Assembly: GCA_032690845.1 (NCBI GenBank) | Contig: CM064426.1 | Coordinates: 47,783,417 to 47,847,416 of the forward strand | From: Eleusine coracana subsp. coracana | Lineage: Eukaryota; Streptophyta; Magnoliopsida; Poales; Poaceae | Direction: 5' to 3' | DNA length: 64,000 nucleotides | Shown: in pieces, positions 24,601 through 34,921 of the stretch | Layout of the letters: each line of letters begins with the position of its first letter | Numbering within the stretch: the first letter of the stretch is position 1 | Made by a program: the position numbers and the translations under genes | The notes under the pieces: generated by a model | Database searches by the model: none | What the model saw: the letters and a program-made list of their open reading frames with translations, nothing else | Told to the model about the DNA's origin: nothing

Positions 24601-24641
24601 GGATCGGTCATTCCCCTCAGTTCGAGGTGCGGGATGCCACA
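20931..24641 (+). repeat. 3' LTR of the Tekay-like element
   Basis: 3,711 bp, collinear with 10373-14128. Relative to the 5' LTR it lacks 62 bp at the junction 21713/21714; both junction sides share GCC/GGCC sequence, so deletion by short homology is likely. It also carries a short extra stretch near 24478-24497 containing a second CTCAGTTTGTAA-like phrase. The LTR ends GATGCCACA and is followed by the TSD CATAG. Confidence 0.95.
21564..21602. repeat. CT microsatellite in the 3' LTR
   Basis: About 39 bp of CT repeats, homologous to the tract at 11006-11049. Confidence 0.95.
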
Positions 24642-24726
24642 CATAGGATCATGGTGGCGATGTTTGGATCAAAGATGAAGTCCACACGCCTATTCCATTA
24701 AAAATCATTCACATCATTAATGGGCA

Positions 24727-25065
24727 CTAATGCGATAGGTGTTCCAGCAACATCATGCTTGCGATCTTCACAAAACCGAGTGAGTTCCTTGAATGCAGCA
24801 ACACCCCACGTGGAATGTAAATCTGTCCTAGTGATGCTAATGATCCAAGATTCCCATGCTGGAGTAACTTGTAGTTGGTGGGAACTGCCACATGAATAAC
24901 ACAAGAGGGGACGCCATGCTCCTGAAATTCCTTGCCAACATAAGTGGGAGGGACGTCATAACCAAAGCCACGGAGAACTCTCCAAAACAGATGAGTCATT
25001 CCAGTGAACTCTAGACCGTCAGTGATCTCCCAACCCGGTGAGGTTTGGTCGTTGTTTTCAGCCAT
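24727..25065 (-). CDS. Hypothetical TE-associated ORF, 112 residues
   Basis: The minus-strand frame starts MAENNDQTSPGWEITDGLEF and continues MTHLFWRVLRGFGYDVPPTY, VGKEFQEHGVPSCVIHVAVP. I recognise the pattern 'PGWEI..GL.F......RVLRG.GY..PP.Y' from unannotated grass proteins that are common near CACTA-type transposase genes; no function is known to me. The C-terminal part after about residue 90 looks altered and it may be truncated. It sits just beyond the Tekay-like insertion and tail-to-tail with the Transposase_24 pseudogene, so both could derive from one larger DNA transposon. That link is inference. Confidence 0.5.
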   Translation of the reverse strand: MAENNDQTSPGWEITDGLEFTGMTHLFWRVLRGFGYDVPPTYVGKEFQEHGVPSCVIHVAVPTNYKLLQHGNLGSLASLGQIYIPRGVLLHSRNSLGFVKIASMMLLEHLSH

Positions 25066-25177
25066 CTACAAGGAAAGTACTTTGATTAAGTCAAACCTTC
25101 CTTACAGTAAAAAAACATTTCATATAAAATACTATGATATACAGAGACAAAGTTTTAGTTTACATTTTCCAGTCTTA

Positions 25178-27671
25178 GGGCGTATTTGGGAATCCCAGTT
25201 TCTCTAGGGAATCGACTCCAATCCCAAGGGGCGTTCTGGCCCAGGACTTTCCATCCCCATTCAGCCCGGCCCGCCTTTTGGATGTCTTGTGGGTAAATAT
25301 TCCCTAGGAGAATCAAGCCCCATCCACGTTGATTCCCAAGGGAAAAAAAGAAAATCACCTCTAGACTCCGGGCGATATTTCCCATCCGTCGTTCGCTCGA
25401 TCTCGTCCCACCTGCCGCCGCCCCGATCACCGCCTCCGCCGTCCTGGCCACCATCTCTGTTGCTACCCCGGCCACCTCTGCCACCTCTCCGCTCGACACC
25501 GCCTCCACCGCCGCTCCGCCCCTCCTCAGTCGTCACCTCCATTACTGCCCTGGCCGCCACACCTGTCATTGTCTCAGTCCGCCCCGCTCATTGCCCCGCC
25601 TCGGTTGGTCACCGGCTCCATCGCTACCCCTCCACGGTCACTATCATGTCTCCTCTTTGCCATCCTCTCTATATTGTCCTCGGAAACGGCGTCTAATCCA
25701 CAGGCAGCAACCTCCGAGACTACCCCACGCAGGCCATCTCGATTTGCTGCAGGGCAAGCTAAAGTCCATAGGTATGTTGATGAAGCCATTCCTGCTCCAT
25801 ATCGTGTTCAATAATTTTTGGTTCATCATATCTCTCTTTCTTTAGAATTGATTTCTGCAATGATCTGTTTTTTCTGATGTGTTGATCTCTGCAGTATGTT
25901 TGTTAAGTACTCATGCCAATCCAATGTACAGATAAAATTGCATTGAATTGCCATGAAATGAGATTAGCTAATTTTTGAATCTTGAAATTGTGCCTGTAGG
26001 TGTGAATTGAGCTCCAATCAAAAAGTATTTTGCACACATGAAATTGGGCTCAATTTTAAATTTTCTTTCAAATTGCTAAGTTTTATAATCCTAAAGAACA
26101 TATCTATTCTGCTATATTGATAATACTGCAACATCTATCTCTTCTCAGAAGTAAATATACACAAGTACACATGTCCTATTCTGGATGACTATTGAATCAG
26201 GTGCTGATCTTTTTTGAACGAATGGAACTAGTGCTTTGTTTTGTGATTGTGTAGTTTCTATTCATGGATTAGGTACCTCATTAGCTAAACTATTTTGGTC
26301 ATTTATGCTTGAGCATGATTTTTTTTCGAAGTGTCAAATGCACAAACATGTAAGTCATAGATACTACGTAGTTATAAACTGTAAATGGACTTGAGGAGCT
26401 TTGTTCCACATGGATGAACTGGGGAAAGTAGCACCTCACCTCCGTTCTGTCTATCAAAGCTATTGTAAAATTTCTTTCTATCGAAGAAGAGCCTAATATA
26501 ATTTCTAATGCAAGACTTAACATGAATTCATGAAATGGATGTTGAAGTAGTATCCTATACTATAGAAATCTCTGAACAACCCCATAAATTGCTCTATCTC
26601 TGTTGAACATGGCATGCAGTCTAGATATGAGCTTCTGTCATTTTGTTTTTAGTGTTTCTCAACTTCAAGAACTCAAATGAAGCTAGTTTCTCAAATATTT
26701 GTTGATATGAGATGTTGTTTTTCAAGGTGATTGTTCGTACCTTTGAAAAACTGACCCTATATAAAATATTTGGGATGTTGATATTATGTCTTTGATAGAT
26801 GATAACATGTGTAGTGCATGTCTTGAATATGAGATATCTCTGTAATATTCATTTCCTTTCTTATGAGATAACACGTCCAGTAAGTAAAAAATATATTTTT
26901 TTCTTTGATGACACTTTCTCCCACTTGCAGTTGTTCAATTATTTTGTTTGAAATTATTTGTTTCTGTATTTTGTGAATGGGCAAAGGAGCTGCTCATTTT
27001 GAGCCAAAATACTGTCTCTGATGATTCATCATTCTTCTGTGGCAGGTTCAACCACTACGCCGGTCATGAGCAAAGACTAGTTATATTTGTGTACACAAGA
27101 AATTTTATGATGTGTACGTTTCAGTAGCTAAGCTGCACAAAAATTGAGGCTACAGATCCATAGTCGCCATTGTTTGCTTCAGATGTGTATTGTTCGTCAT
27201 TTGTGGACTATGTTTGGTGTAATATAACTCAGGTTGAGCTGCTAATATATTCAAAGTATTTAGTTTGGAGATGCTGTTGTATAGTGCGTGAAGTGTCACG
27301 AAGGACGAAATTGAATAGTGCATGGAACTTCTATTTTATTGGGATTAATTTTGATGGCAGAACTCAATATTTGTTAGGTTTCATGCTCTTTATTCAGATT
27401 ATGTATTGAATCGATACAATAGTTAAATTGTTTGATCAGTATGGTTTTTTTGATTCAAACAATGTTTTCATATTATTTGATTTTTCTGATTTTTTTGAAT
27501 ATTTATTGAATAGTCAGGATTTTTATCCCTATATCTCCCAAACATAGCACGGGAATTGTCTAAAGTCGGGATTTCTGTCCCAAGCGGGGAAGGGGTGGCA
27601 TGCAGAGATGAAAATTCCCCTACGAGATCGAAATCCCTATGGTTTTTTTCCCTAGACACCCAAACAAAGCC
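25178..27671. mobile_element. Non-autonomous PIF/Harbinger-like element
   Basis: The left end GGGCGTATTTGGGAATCC and the inverted right end GGCTTTGTTTGGGTGTC form imperfect terminal inverted repeats of the common grass GGGC-TTTGG type. They are flanked by TTA (25175-25177) and TAA (27672-27674), close to the TWA target duplication of Harbinger elements but not identical. Subterminal stretches rich in GGGAATC/GATTCCC occur at both ends. The 2.5-kb interior contains no recognisable transposase or Myb-like ORF. It has a C-rich block at 25370-25760 and AT-rich sequence after it. Confidence 0.6.
25370..25760 (+). other. Pro/Ser-rich coding-like block inside the Harbinger-like element
   Basis: A frame from about 25289 to 25696 reads a Pro-rich low-complexity peptide (PPPRSPPPPSWPPSLLLP); the minus strand is Gly/Arg-rich. 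CCG/CCT repeats leave all frames open, so a gene is not proven. A possible splice donor (ATAGGTATG) follows near 25771. It may be a captured first exon of a host gene; the family is not recognised. Confidence 0.3.
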
Positions 27672-27674
27672 TAA

Positions 27675-28875
27675 AGGGGCAATAATACGGCAACGGGTTT
27701 TAAAACAGATTCTGTCTTAACTGTATAACGGTTAGAAAAGTAAGTATTTCGATCAGAACACAAAGTCTTCAAAACTGGTGCTTGGAACCATGTTACAGTA
27801 GACTTTCATAGCTTTCCATATTGTCTTTACACTCTTAAAAATTCCAAGTAGAACTAGACTTATGAATTTTACAAGTTCAGGTTGGCAGATTCTATTTCTA
27901 GATGACAGGGCCTTAGTGTTTTGGCTCTACTGGACAGAGGGAAATCAATAAAATTATAAAACCTTTTGGAGATGAAAATAGACTTCTTAGGTTTTCCAGA
28001 TTGGGTTCATACACCTATAATTGCGAAGTACAACTCCAGTTATTGAATTTCTAAGATCAGGGTTATGCTGAGGTAGTGTGTTGGCAGATTATATTTTCTC
28101 TCTGATTCAGAGGTGGTTACTGTTATGATCGAAATTTAATTTAAACTCTAAATGACAGAGGATGTTTAGACCTTTCTAGAAAGTATTTGTATGCCTTATT
28201 TGGTTGAGTAGATTAATAACTACGAATTTTTGAAGTTGACAGCCAAAAACAGGACAAATTGTTGTTAACTTTACCATTGGGCTTGTATTTTAAAATTTTA
28301 CACTTAACATACTTAGAAATTTTTATTGAGAGGTTGGTGAACAAGAAGAGAACAAAATTTTAGTAAGTTATGTAGAGATGCATTATGCAAAATTTTTAAT
28401 TTATTAACCTATCGTTCCTCACAACACAACACATATTTTATCGATACTTAGCGGCATGAATAATTGGTGACGTAAGTCAATCTAAGTGTTATACTAATGG
28501 CGTTAGTGTACCTGCAGAAGATCTACTACAGAAACAATACATCAAATTCAAAAGAAACTACGAAAATAAGCACAATTCTACTAGTGACGATCCATGGAGA
28601 ATGATCGTCCCGTGATAAGTCACGAGCCAACAGTGTCTCTTATCCGTCTGCGAGCACAGACACCGATATCATGCGTGTCGGTTAAGCATGCACGTACCTT
28701 CGTCTGAAGAAGCCGTAGATACAAATAATTTAAATAAACATAACCCAGGTTAGCTTTGTCACCACCCTATTATCTATATGGGCAATACTAACGTATTCCT
28801 CACTCGCAAACATCGTAGTTTTTTAAAATACAATTTATTTGTTGTATTATCATGGACCATGGCTCTGATACCAGC
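27675..28875 (-). other. Leader and primer site of a minus-strand Tekay-like element, truncated
   Basis: On the minus strand the LTR ending at 28876 is followed after 2 bp by TGGTATCAGAGC (plus-strand complement at 28862-28873), an initiator-Met primer site. A non-coding leader then runs leftward, organised like the leader at 14143-15340 (both have a TAACC..GGGTTATG phrase and a TTCTGCAGGTACACTAAC-like phrase). The leader ends at the Harbinger-like element. No gag, pol or second LTR of this element is found further left, so its 3' part is missing. Confidence 0.7.
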
Positions 28876-29679
28876 TGTGGCTCCCCTTCCCGGAGGATCG
28901 AGGTCCAGAAGGTGCTGATAACATAGACACGTGATAATACAACAATGGTCCAATTTAAGTTGAATATTACATCCTTAAGGTGATCAAAGTACAGCGGAAA
29001 TAATACAAGTTCATGATGTTTTGAAAACAGCGGAAGCAAATACGATAAGGAACTACAAACTCGATGGTACAACATAGTGATGATTCATGCCCGAAGAACA
29101 ATCACCCTAGCAGCACACAACATCACTGCGGCGGCAAGTCAGACTCCCTGTGGGCAGTCCAACCCTCAGGGACTTGCATGTCCCATACAGACAATTCTAT
29201 TTCTTCATTACCTGAAAAACAACAATGGCACAAAGCCTGAGTACTAATTACTCAACAAGACTTACCCGTCGAACACCTAGACATGCATTGGCTCTAATAC
29301 GATGGATTATTTGAAAGGACTTGCACTAAGCATCCTATTAGTTCTACCAAATTTTATTTAGCCAAGTTAATTAGGTAGAGCAGAGATATAACTTTAGTGG
29401 AGCAATATAGGATAATGAAATCAATACATTAAGTAAATACAACATAAGAGAAGCAGTAATAGTAATCATCAATAACCAAGTAATTTATTTCCATAGTATC
29501 ATGTGCAATTAAGTGATTGGCACGGTGACCATGTGGTACTCATTACTACGAGGGACAGCAATTGTAATCGATTTACACCAGCTGGGAAAACGCGAGATAC
29601 ACGACTCATACGCTCCAATTAAGGTCGTATATGGCAATCTTTCGCAAGAAAAGCACTTACACCTCAGACCAGGTGTGGT

Positions 29680-31313
29680 TGTTGGCGGTTCTTGAGCCTA
29701 ACAGGGAAAATCTGCAAGCGTACAGATGCCGGCATAACTTTCACCCGGGAGTATTCCAGAGTATCGATTTCCACAGGGAACGAGTAAAGTGTCACTCCTA
29801 ATCTATCAAGTCATAGTGATGAAGGGGGCAGAACCAAGTGTGTTCTATAGGGAGAAGAAGTCCCCGGGCTAGGCAATCTAATGTAATGAACCTTCTCCAA
29901 GTAACTTAGTGAGAATTCTATTTCCAAATATCTACTTTGGGGCATGATAACGATCCAAAGGTAAGGGTCGGTTACTAACCTCATGTACTAGTGGGCACGT
30001 TAACGCTAGACAACCCTGCTTGAGACTTCCCGAACGTGGTGGAATTCAATATTGGATGGACAGGGCTGTCACCACCTGCCGCCTACCACACAGCCCGTGG
30101 GGACGAATGCAATCCTAGGAAAGCTAAGTCTAAACACCATGTCTAAACATAGACTTTCATACCTGTTCTAGAATTGGTAAACATAACAAGATAATGCTAC
30201 GAAGCAATAAATAGTTATGCATGAGGATCCCGCAGAATAAAAGGATAGAAATACTCACTTTATTACTTGGGCAAGAATTCTACTACATGTTACCCAACCC
30301 CGAAGATGAGGGAGATTACTCACGCAGGAGCTTCAATCCCCGAGGCACAAGTTGAAGGAGCCAACAACCTGAACTCCTCCTCCTACACCTCTACTCTTCT
30401 ACTTGGGTAATACTTGGGACTAATGTTTATTTCTTCTCTGTTCCTCCACTTCTACCGAATTCCCCCTCTATTTATAGGTGGCGAAGACTTGGCGGGTACT
30501 TCAAGGTGGAGGAGAGTCAGTGGGCAAAATTTCCTCCGCCGGGCAGTGGGCCATGCCTGGCGGCCACGTGTGCCGGGCGGTATGCACCACCGGGCGGCAG
30601 GCCAGGCCGGGCGGCCACTAGATTTGGTTGGTTTCCAACCGACTTGCTTTGGGCGGCTCAGATTTGGTCTGGATGGCGGTTCCTTGGTCGGTTCCCATCG
30701 AATTCTCCGTTTTAGGGTCGGTAAGCCTCATGGGCTAGCAACCCTGGGTGGCCAACCCAAGCCGGGCGGCAGGCCAGGCCGGGCGGCAACCCAAGCCGGG
30801 CGGCGGCTTGGGTCGGGTGCCGAGCCCTCCGGGTCGCCCCGTGGCTTCTCCCGGTTAGGCCATTTTGTAGACCCTTTTTCCTTAGCCATATTCTATAGCT
30901 TTTTGTCCGGGGGGGGGGGGGGAGAAAACAGCTTCATGGTGGAGTGTTTTGCAAAGTCGGTCGGGTCGGATGATCAACCTCATGATGACTTGTTTTAGTT
31001 TGACCCACCGGGTGGCTGTTTTTAACTTGATATGACCCTGTTGGCTGGGTTCTGATTTTAGCCATCATGACCCTGCCGGTCCCCGATTTCAGCCTCATAT
31101 GACCCTGTCGGCCTGCTGTTTAAGGCAGATTCGGCCGACGGGGCGTTTCTTCATGTTTTAACACAATTTTGGCCCTTTTGACCCTGCAAACACATATTTC
31201 ACCAAAACTCATGGAACTTTATTAGTTTAAACAAATATTCAAGAAACTTTGGTCTTTATCTTGCATTTCCCGACTGGTTGGTGGCCGATATTGGGTTTTA
31301 AGGGCCACCAACA
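29680..31313 (-). repeat. 3' LTR of the non-autonomous Tat/Athila-like element
   Basis: 1,634 bp, TGTTGGCGG...CCACCAACA. It contains GCCGGGCGGCAGGCCAGGC-type GC-rich repeats (30535-30615 and 30760-30810), a poly-G run (30909-30921), and a region of GACCCTGTCGGC repeats (about 30960-31140). Related LTRs are at 34851-44195 (split) and 59353-60897 (solo). The ORF at 30414-30998 is open only because of the GC repeats. Confidence 0.93.
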
Positions 31314-31331
31314 CCTCCCCAAGCTTAAACC
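31314..31331 (-). other. Polypurine tract, minus strand
   Basis: The complement of CCTCCCCAAGCTTAAACC reads GGTTTAAGCTTGGGGAGG and ends directly at the 3' LTR (31313). This sets the element's orientation. Confidence 0.85.
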
Positions 31332-32917
31332 TTTGCTCGTCCTGAGCAAATTTTAAACTTGGAAGTGATGGACCAGGAGTTGATTCAATATTAGAGCCCT
31401 ACAAGGATCAAGTGCACAAACACATACTCCTACAACATAGGGGTAATGGTAAACCAACACAAGTTGATCACTAAGTCGTTCTCATTGTAAGTGGGGCTCT
31501 TAGGCATTTTATGACCTTTTCATGAGCGACTGGAACTCAGAACAACTAGTTTAGATTTTGTCACTCAACCTTCTACATGATCATGAGTCCAAAGTTTTTG
31601 TAATGCTGCATAAGATTGAAAATTTTCCCTCTTGGTGTAATCCTTCACTATGACTCTCATCTCTCAAAAAGTGTATTTCCTCACCAATTGCTCATCATAC
31701 TCTATGAAATTTGACTTCATATGTGGAGCTTGGTAGGATGGCACATCTAGTATGCATATTTCATTAAGTTAAGAGATGGTCCAAGCGAAAAGACTTTGCA
31801 CTTTCTCATTCCAACCATTTGGAAATAATGTCCAGGGGAGAGGGAGAGAATGGACTCACGCGAAGGAGTGGACTAGCACAATAGCAAAAATTTTTATCAA
31901 AGATTGGAGTTTTGTGCTAGAGTGAAAGGATGGTCCTTTATTTTTGCTCAATGAATTTAATGAACCTTAAAACTTGACATTTGTACATCTATGAGAGCTG
32001 ATAATTTTTTCTCATTTGTTTTTCTTTCTTTCTTCTTTTCTTTCTTTCTTTTTCAGCTCTCATAGTGTAGGGAAGCTAGTTCAATGGTTCAAATATTTTT
32101 GCAAACTTTTTTTTGAGCATTTATTTTGGGAGAACCAAAATCTTTCTCATAGGATCAAGGTTTTTGCAAAGAAGAGATTTTGGCTAACATGCTTGGTGAA
32201 GTGGATGCTTGAATCCAATGTGGAAACCGCATAACCAAGCATGATTATTTGAGAACTCAAAGATTACGCAAAGGAAAATGATTGGCTTGGAAAGTGCAAG
32301 TCCCTCATAAGGATCAAATCCTAACCAAACTCAATGCATACATGGATGGCATAAAAGTGGGTTCATAATTAATATCTAGCCTTGGTAGGAATTTTTCTAT
32401 CATAGGAAAGACATACACCAAGTAGGAGGTTTTTATTATAGCATGGTTTTGAAAGAAATCATTGGACTCTAATCATGAGGAGATCATAGACTCATCCAAA
32501 ATATGCTATATCGTGAATTCCAATAACTAGACTTGGTGTTTATTAGCCATTTTGCATCCACTAAAACATAGAGAGACTAGCTTTGTCATCATGCTGGTCT
32601 ACCATTACCCACCAAAATGAAGAGTAGAGGTTGTATACTTGAGACTCACAGGGAACTGATAGAGCAACTATTTATCATTTCCATTGGCAAGGTAGAGACT
32701 AAGTTCTCAGATTTTATTTGAAAAGGGAAATATTTTTATTCTTTTTGGGTAATGTAAATTTTTATGATTTTCTTTGAAAACTAAAAAAAAGTCTTTCTGG
32801 GTTTTCTTAAAACAACTCAACTAGAGAAAGGGGGAGAGAGGATAGAACAAGCAACACACCTTGGTTTGGGTACCTCCCCAAGCTTAGGTCTTTGCAAGAC
32901 TTAAGCTTAGATGACTT

Positions 32918-33333
32918 TCACTGCGGTAGTTGATACTCGATGTTGAAGTGGCCGAACAGTTGGTCCATCATGGAGAGGTTCGTCTGAAGCAATTCTGACG
33001 TTTGTTGCTGCCATTCTTGTCCATCCCTTATGGCTGCTTGTATTTCTTGAGTTCGTTCGTTGGTTTCATAAGCATTGGCAGCCAAGTATTGCATGTCTTC
33101 TTCCAACTCCGAAAAGTTGTACGATGTGAATCGGGCGGAACATTAAGTGCCTATGCCTCCATGTGGTTGGTGGTAGCTCCCCGTCTCATATTGTACGATT
33201 CATATTCTTCATGGGATGAACTAGTGTAGTGTGATGAGCTAGTAAATCCGGGGACATGTGGTTGCTCCCAATGGTATTGTGAGCTTCTCGAAGCACCTAT
33301 TCGAGGTGGTCTTGTCCCTGGTCTATCCCCCAT
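32918..33333 (-). pseudogene. Short gag-like or 3'-ORF remnant of the non-autonomous element
   Basis: Two minus-strand frames follow each other: 33333-33151 (MGDRPGTRPPRIGASRSSQY, Ser/Tyr/His-rich) and 33106-32918 (MEEDMQYLAANAYETNERTQ, then QEWQQQTSELLQTNLSMMDQ, coiled-coil-like). A small frameshift seems to separate them. The Gln-rich amphipathic second part resembles short proteins of rice non-autonomous gypsy families that I remember only vaguely. No zinc knuckle or enzyme motif is present. Function unknown. Confidence 0.5.
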
Positions 33334-33699
33334 GTGAAGCTCCCGAGTGCTCAGCTTCTAAGCGCTCACTTGGTGTACGCCTCCTATGGCTCGAGCCGCT
33401 GCTGCTGCTAAACTTGGTGTAAAGGCCTCTCCAAATATTTGCCATTCCTGCAAGAGAGGTTACTTGGACACGATACCCGAAGGACAAAATGATGATAATG
33501 GTTAGCGGTTAGTCGCTCGGTTAGTAGTCCAAGTGCTAGTCGTTCAAACGTGCAAGGGTGACAACAATTTCTCTCTAGTTGGTTTTATTGCAGCACACTT
33601 TTATTGCTAAGTGCCAAGTGCACTTACTAGAGAGGGCTAGTGAACTGAGAAGAGGTGAAGAGGGAGAGAAAATGTTTTCAACGGAGGGTGGAGAAACAA

Positions 33700-34720
33700 A
33701 GGAGAGTGTGCCTGGTATTTATAGGATCGAGGGGAGCCTTGGGGCAAAAATTTTTATGCCAGGAGGCGGGACACGCCGGGCGGCAGCCCATGCCGGCCGG
33801 TAGGTCATTTCCCTCCATTTGCTCTATTATTGCACTAGTGGTGATGGGAGAAGGCTAGGTCCAAGTGCAATGTGATCCACTTGCTCAATTTGTCCAGAAA
33901 TTTGCTAAGAGTGTAGGGAGCAAGGATAGAGTGATGGGATGGCCAAAGTTGTATGTTTGCAATGAGTGTGCTGCCACTCATGAGGCCTAGGTGAGTAGGA
34001 TGGTAGGTGAGTGTGAGTGGTGAAAGAGTGAGGTGACATGCGTGGCTCTCATTCATTCACTTTCACTCATGGTGGGGCTTTTGATGAGCATTTTTCTTCA
34101 AGGTTAGGCTGGCCACACCTTCAGCACTCATGGCCATCATCTCTGCATTAAAAGTGCCAAGAATCCGAGAAAAAGTTGTGCCAGGCGACATGGCTTGCCG
34201 GGCAGCAGAAATGACCCAGTCGGGTGGTCGTTTTCATGAAAAATGACCCCCAGGGTGGTAAAACTGGACTGGGTTATTTCAGATTAGGTGGCTCAAGATT
34301 AGCTAGCCGGGTGATCATATTTCGCCAAATATGACCTCCCGGGTGCTAAAATTTGATAAATTCTGACCTCCCAAAATTTTACCCAGCTTGGTGGTCATTT
34401 TCATGGAATATGACCTCCCGATTTGCTGAAATCCGACTAGCCAGGTTGGATGATCAGACCATCATCCAAAGGGTCATTTTTGCTGAAATTTGACCTCCCG
34501 GGTACTAATATTTGACTGGTCGGGTTGGATTCTGGGTACTTGAATATAACCTTGCCGGGTGATCATTTTCATGAGATACGACCTCCAGGGTGCTGAAAAC
34601 TGACTGGTTGGATAGGAGCCTCATATTATCACCCGGGTGATCGTTTTTGATGAAATTTGACCACCCGGCCAGTACACTTGGCCGAGCCATCACCAATAAA
34701 TTTTTTATTTTATAGCCTAA
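33700..34720. repeat. LTR-like segment with degenerate GACCTCC repeats inside the element interior
   Basis: The stretch begins with a TATTTATAGGATCG box and 'GGGGCAAAAATTTTTATGCC', then a GCCGGGCGGCAGCCC motif, then (34190-34680) six or more degenerate repeats of the type GGTCATTTTCATGAAATATG followed by ACCTCCCGGGTGCTGAAA. The 3' LTR has the same order: TATTTATAGG, GGGCAAAATTT, GCCGGGCGGC and GACCCTG repeats. The interior therefore seems to contain a diverged LTR-like segment of a relative. Confidence 0.6.
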
Positions 34721-34829
34721 TTTAATGGTTAGAGATGAAACTAAAAACAACCTAATTTAGTGGTATGGTGAAAAACAAAGAAAAACTAGCGGACGAGACG
34801 GAGTTTGGAATGGCATTGCTACTGTTCCC

Positions 34830-34850
34830 TGGCAGCAGCGCCAGAAAGCT
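34830..34850 (-). other. Primer-binding site, TGGCGC type
   Basis: On the minus strand the LTR end (CGCCAACA at 34851) is followed by AGCTTTCTGGCGCTGCTGCC. A TTTCTGGCGC-type PBS is characteristic of Tat/Athila/RIRE2-like plant gypsy elements (family knowledge). Confidence 0.75.
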
Positions 34851-34921
34851 TGTTGGCGATTCTTGAGCCTAACAGGGAAAATCTGCAAGCGTACAGATGC
34901 TGACATAACTTTCACCCGGGA

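Larger units (their letters stand above)
10373..24641 (+). mobile_element. Ty3/gypsy chromovirus, Tekay-like, complete but inactive
   Basis: Length is 14,269 bp, bounded by 5-bp target duplications CATAG (10368-10372 and 24642-24646). It has two long LTRs (10373-14128 and 20931-24641) beginning TGTGACA and ending GCCACA, an initiator-Met primer site (14131-14142), a coiled-coil ORF (from 15341), gag-pol (16354-20857) and a polypurine tract (20918-20929). Long LTRs, an RNase H-integrase order after RT, and a C-terminal chromodomain-like segment fit the Tekay/Del clade. Perfect TSDs and closely similar LTRs mean moderate age, but the coding part has at least seven stops and several frameshifts, so it cannot be autonomous. 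Confidence 0.96.

Noticed and set aside
30414..30998. 194-codon frame rich in Gly/Arg/Pro
   Set aside because: Open because of GGGCGG repeats in an LTR; not conserved in the other two LTR copies.
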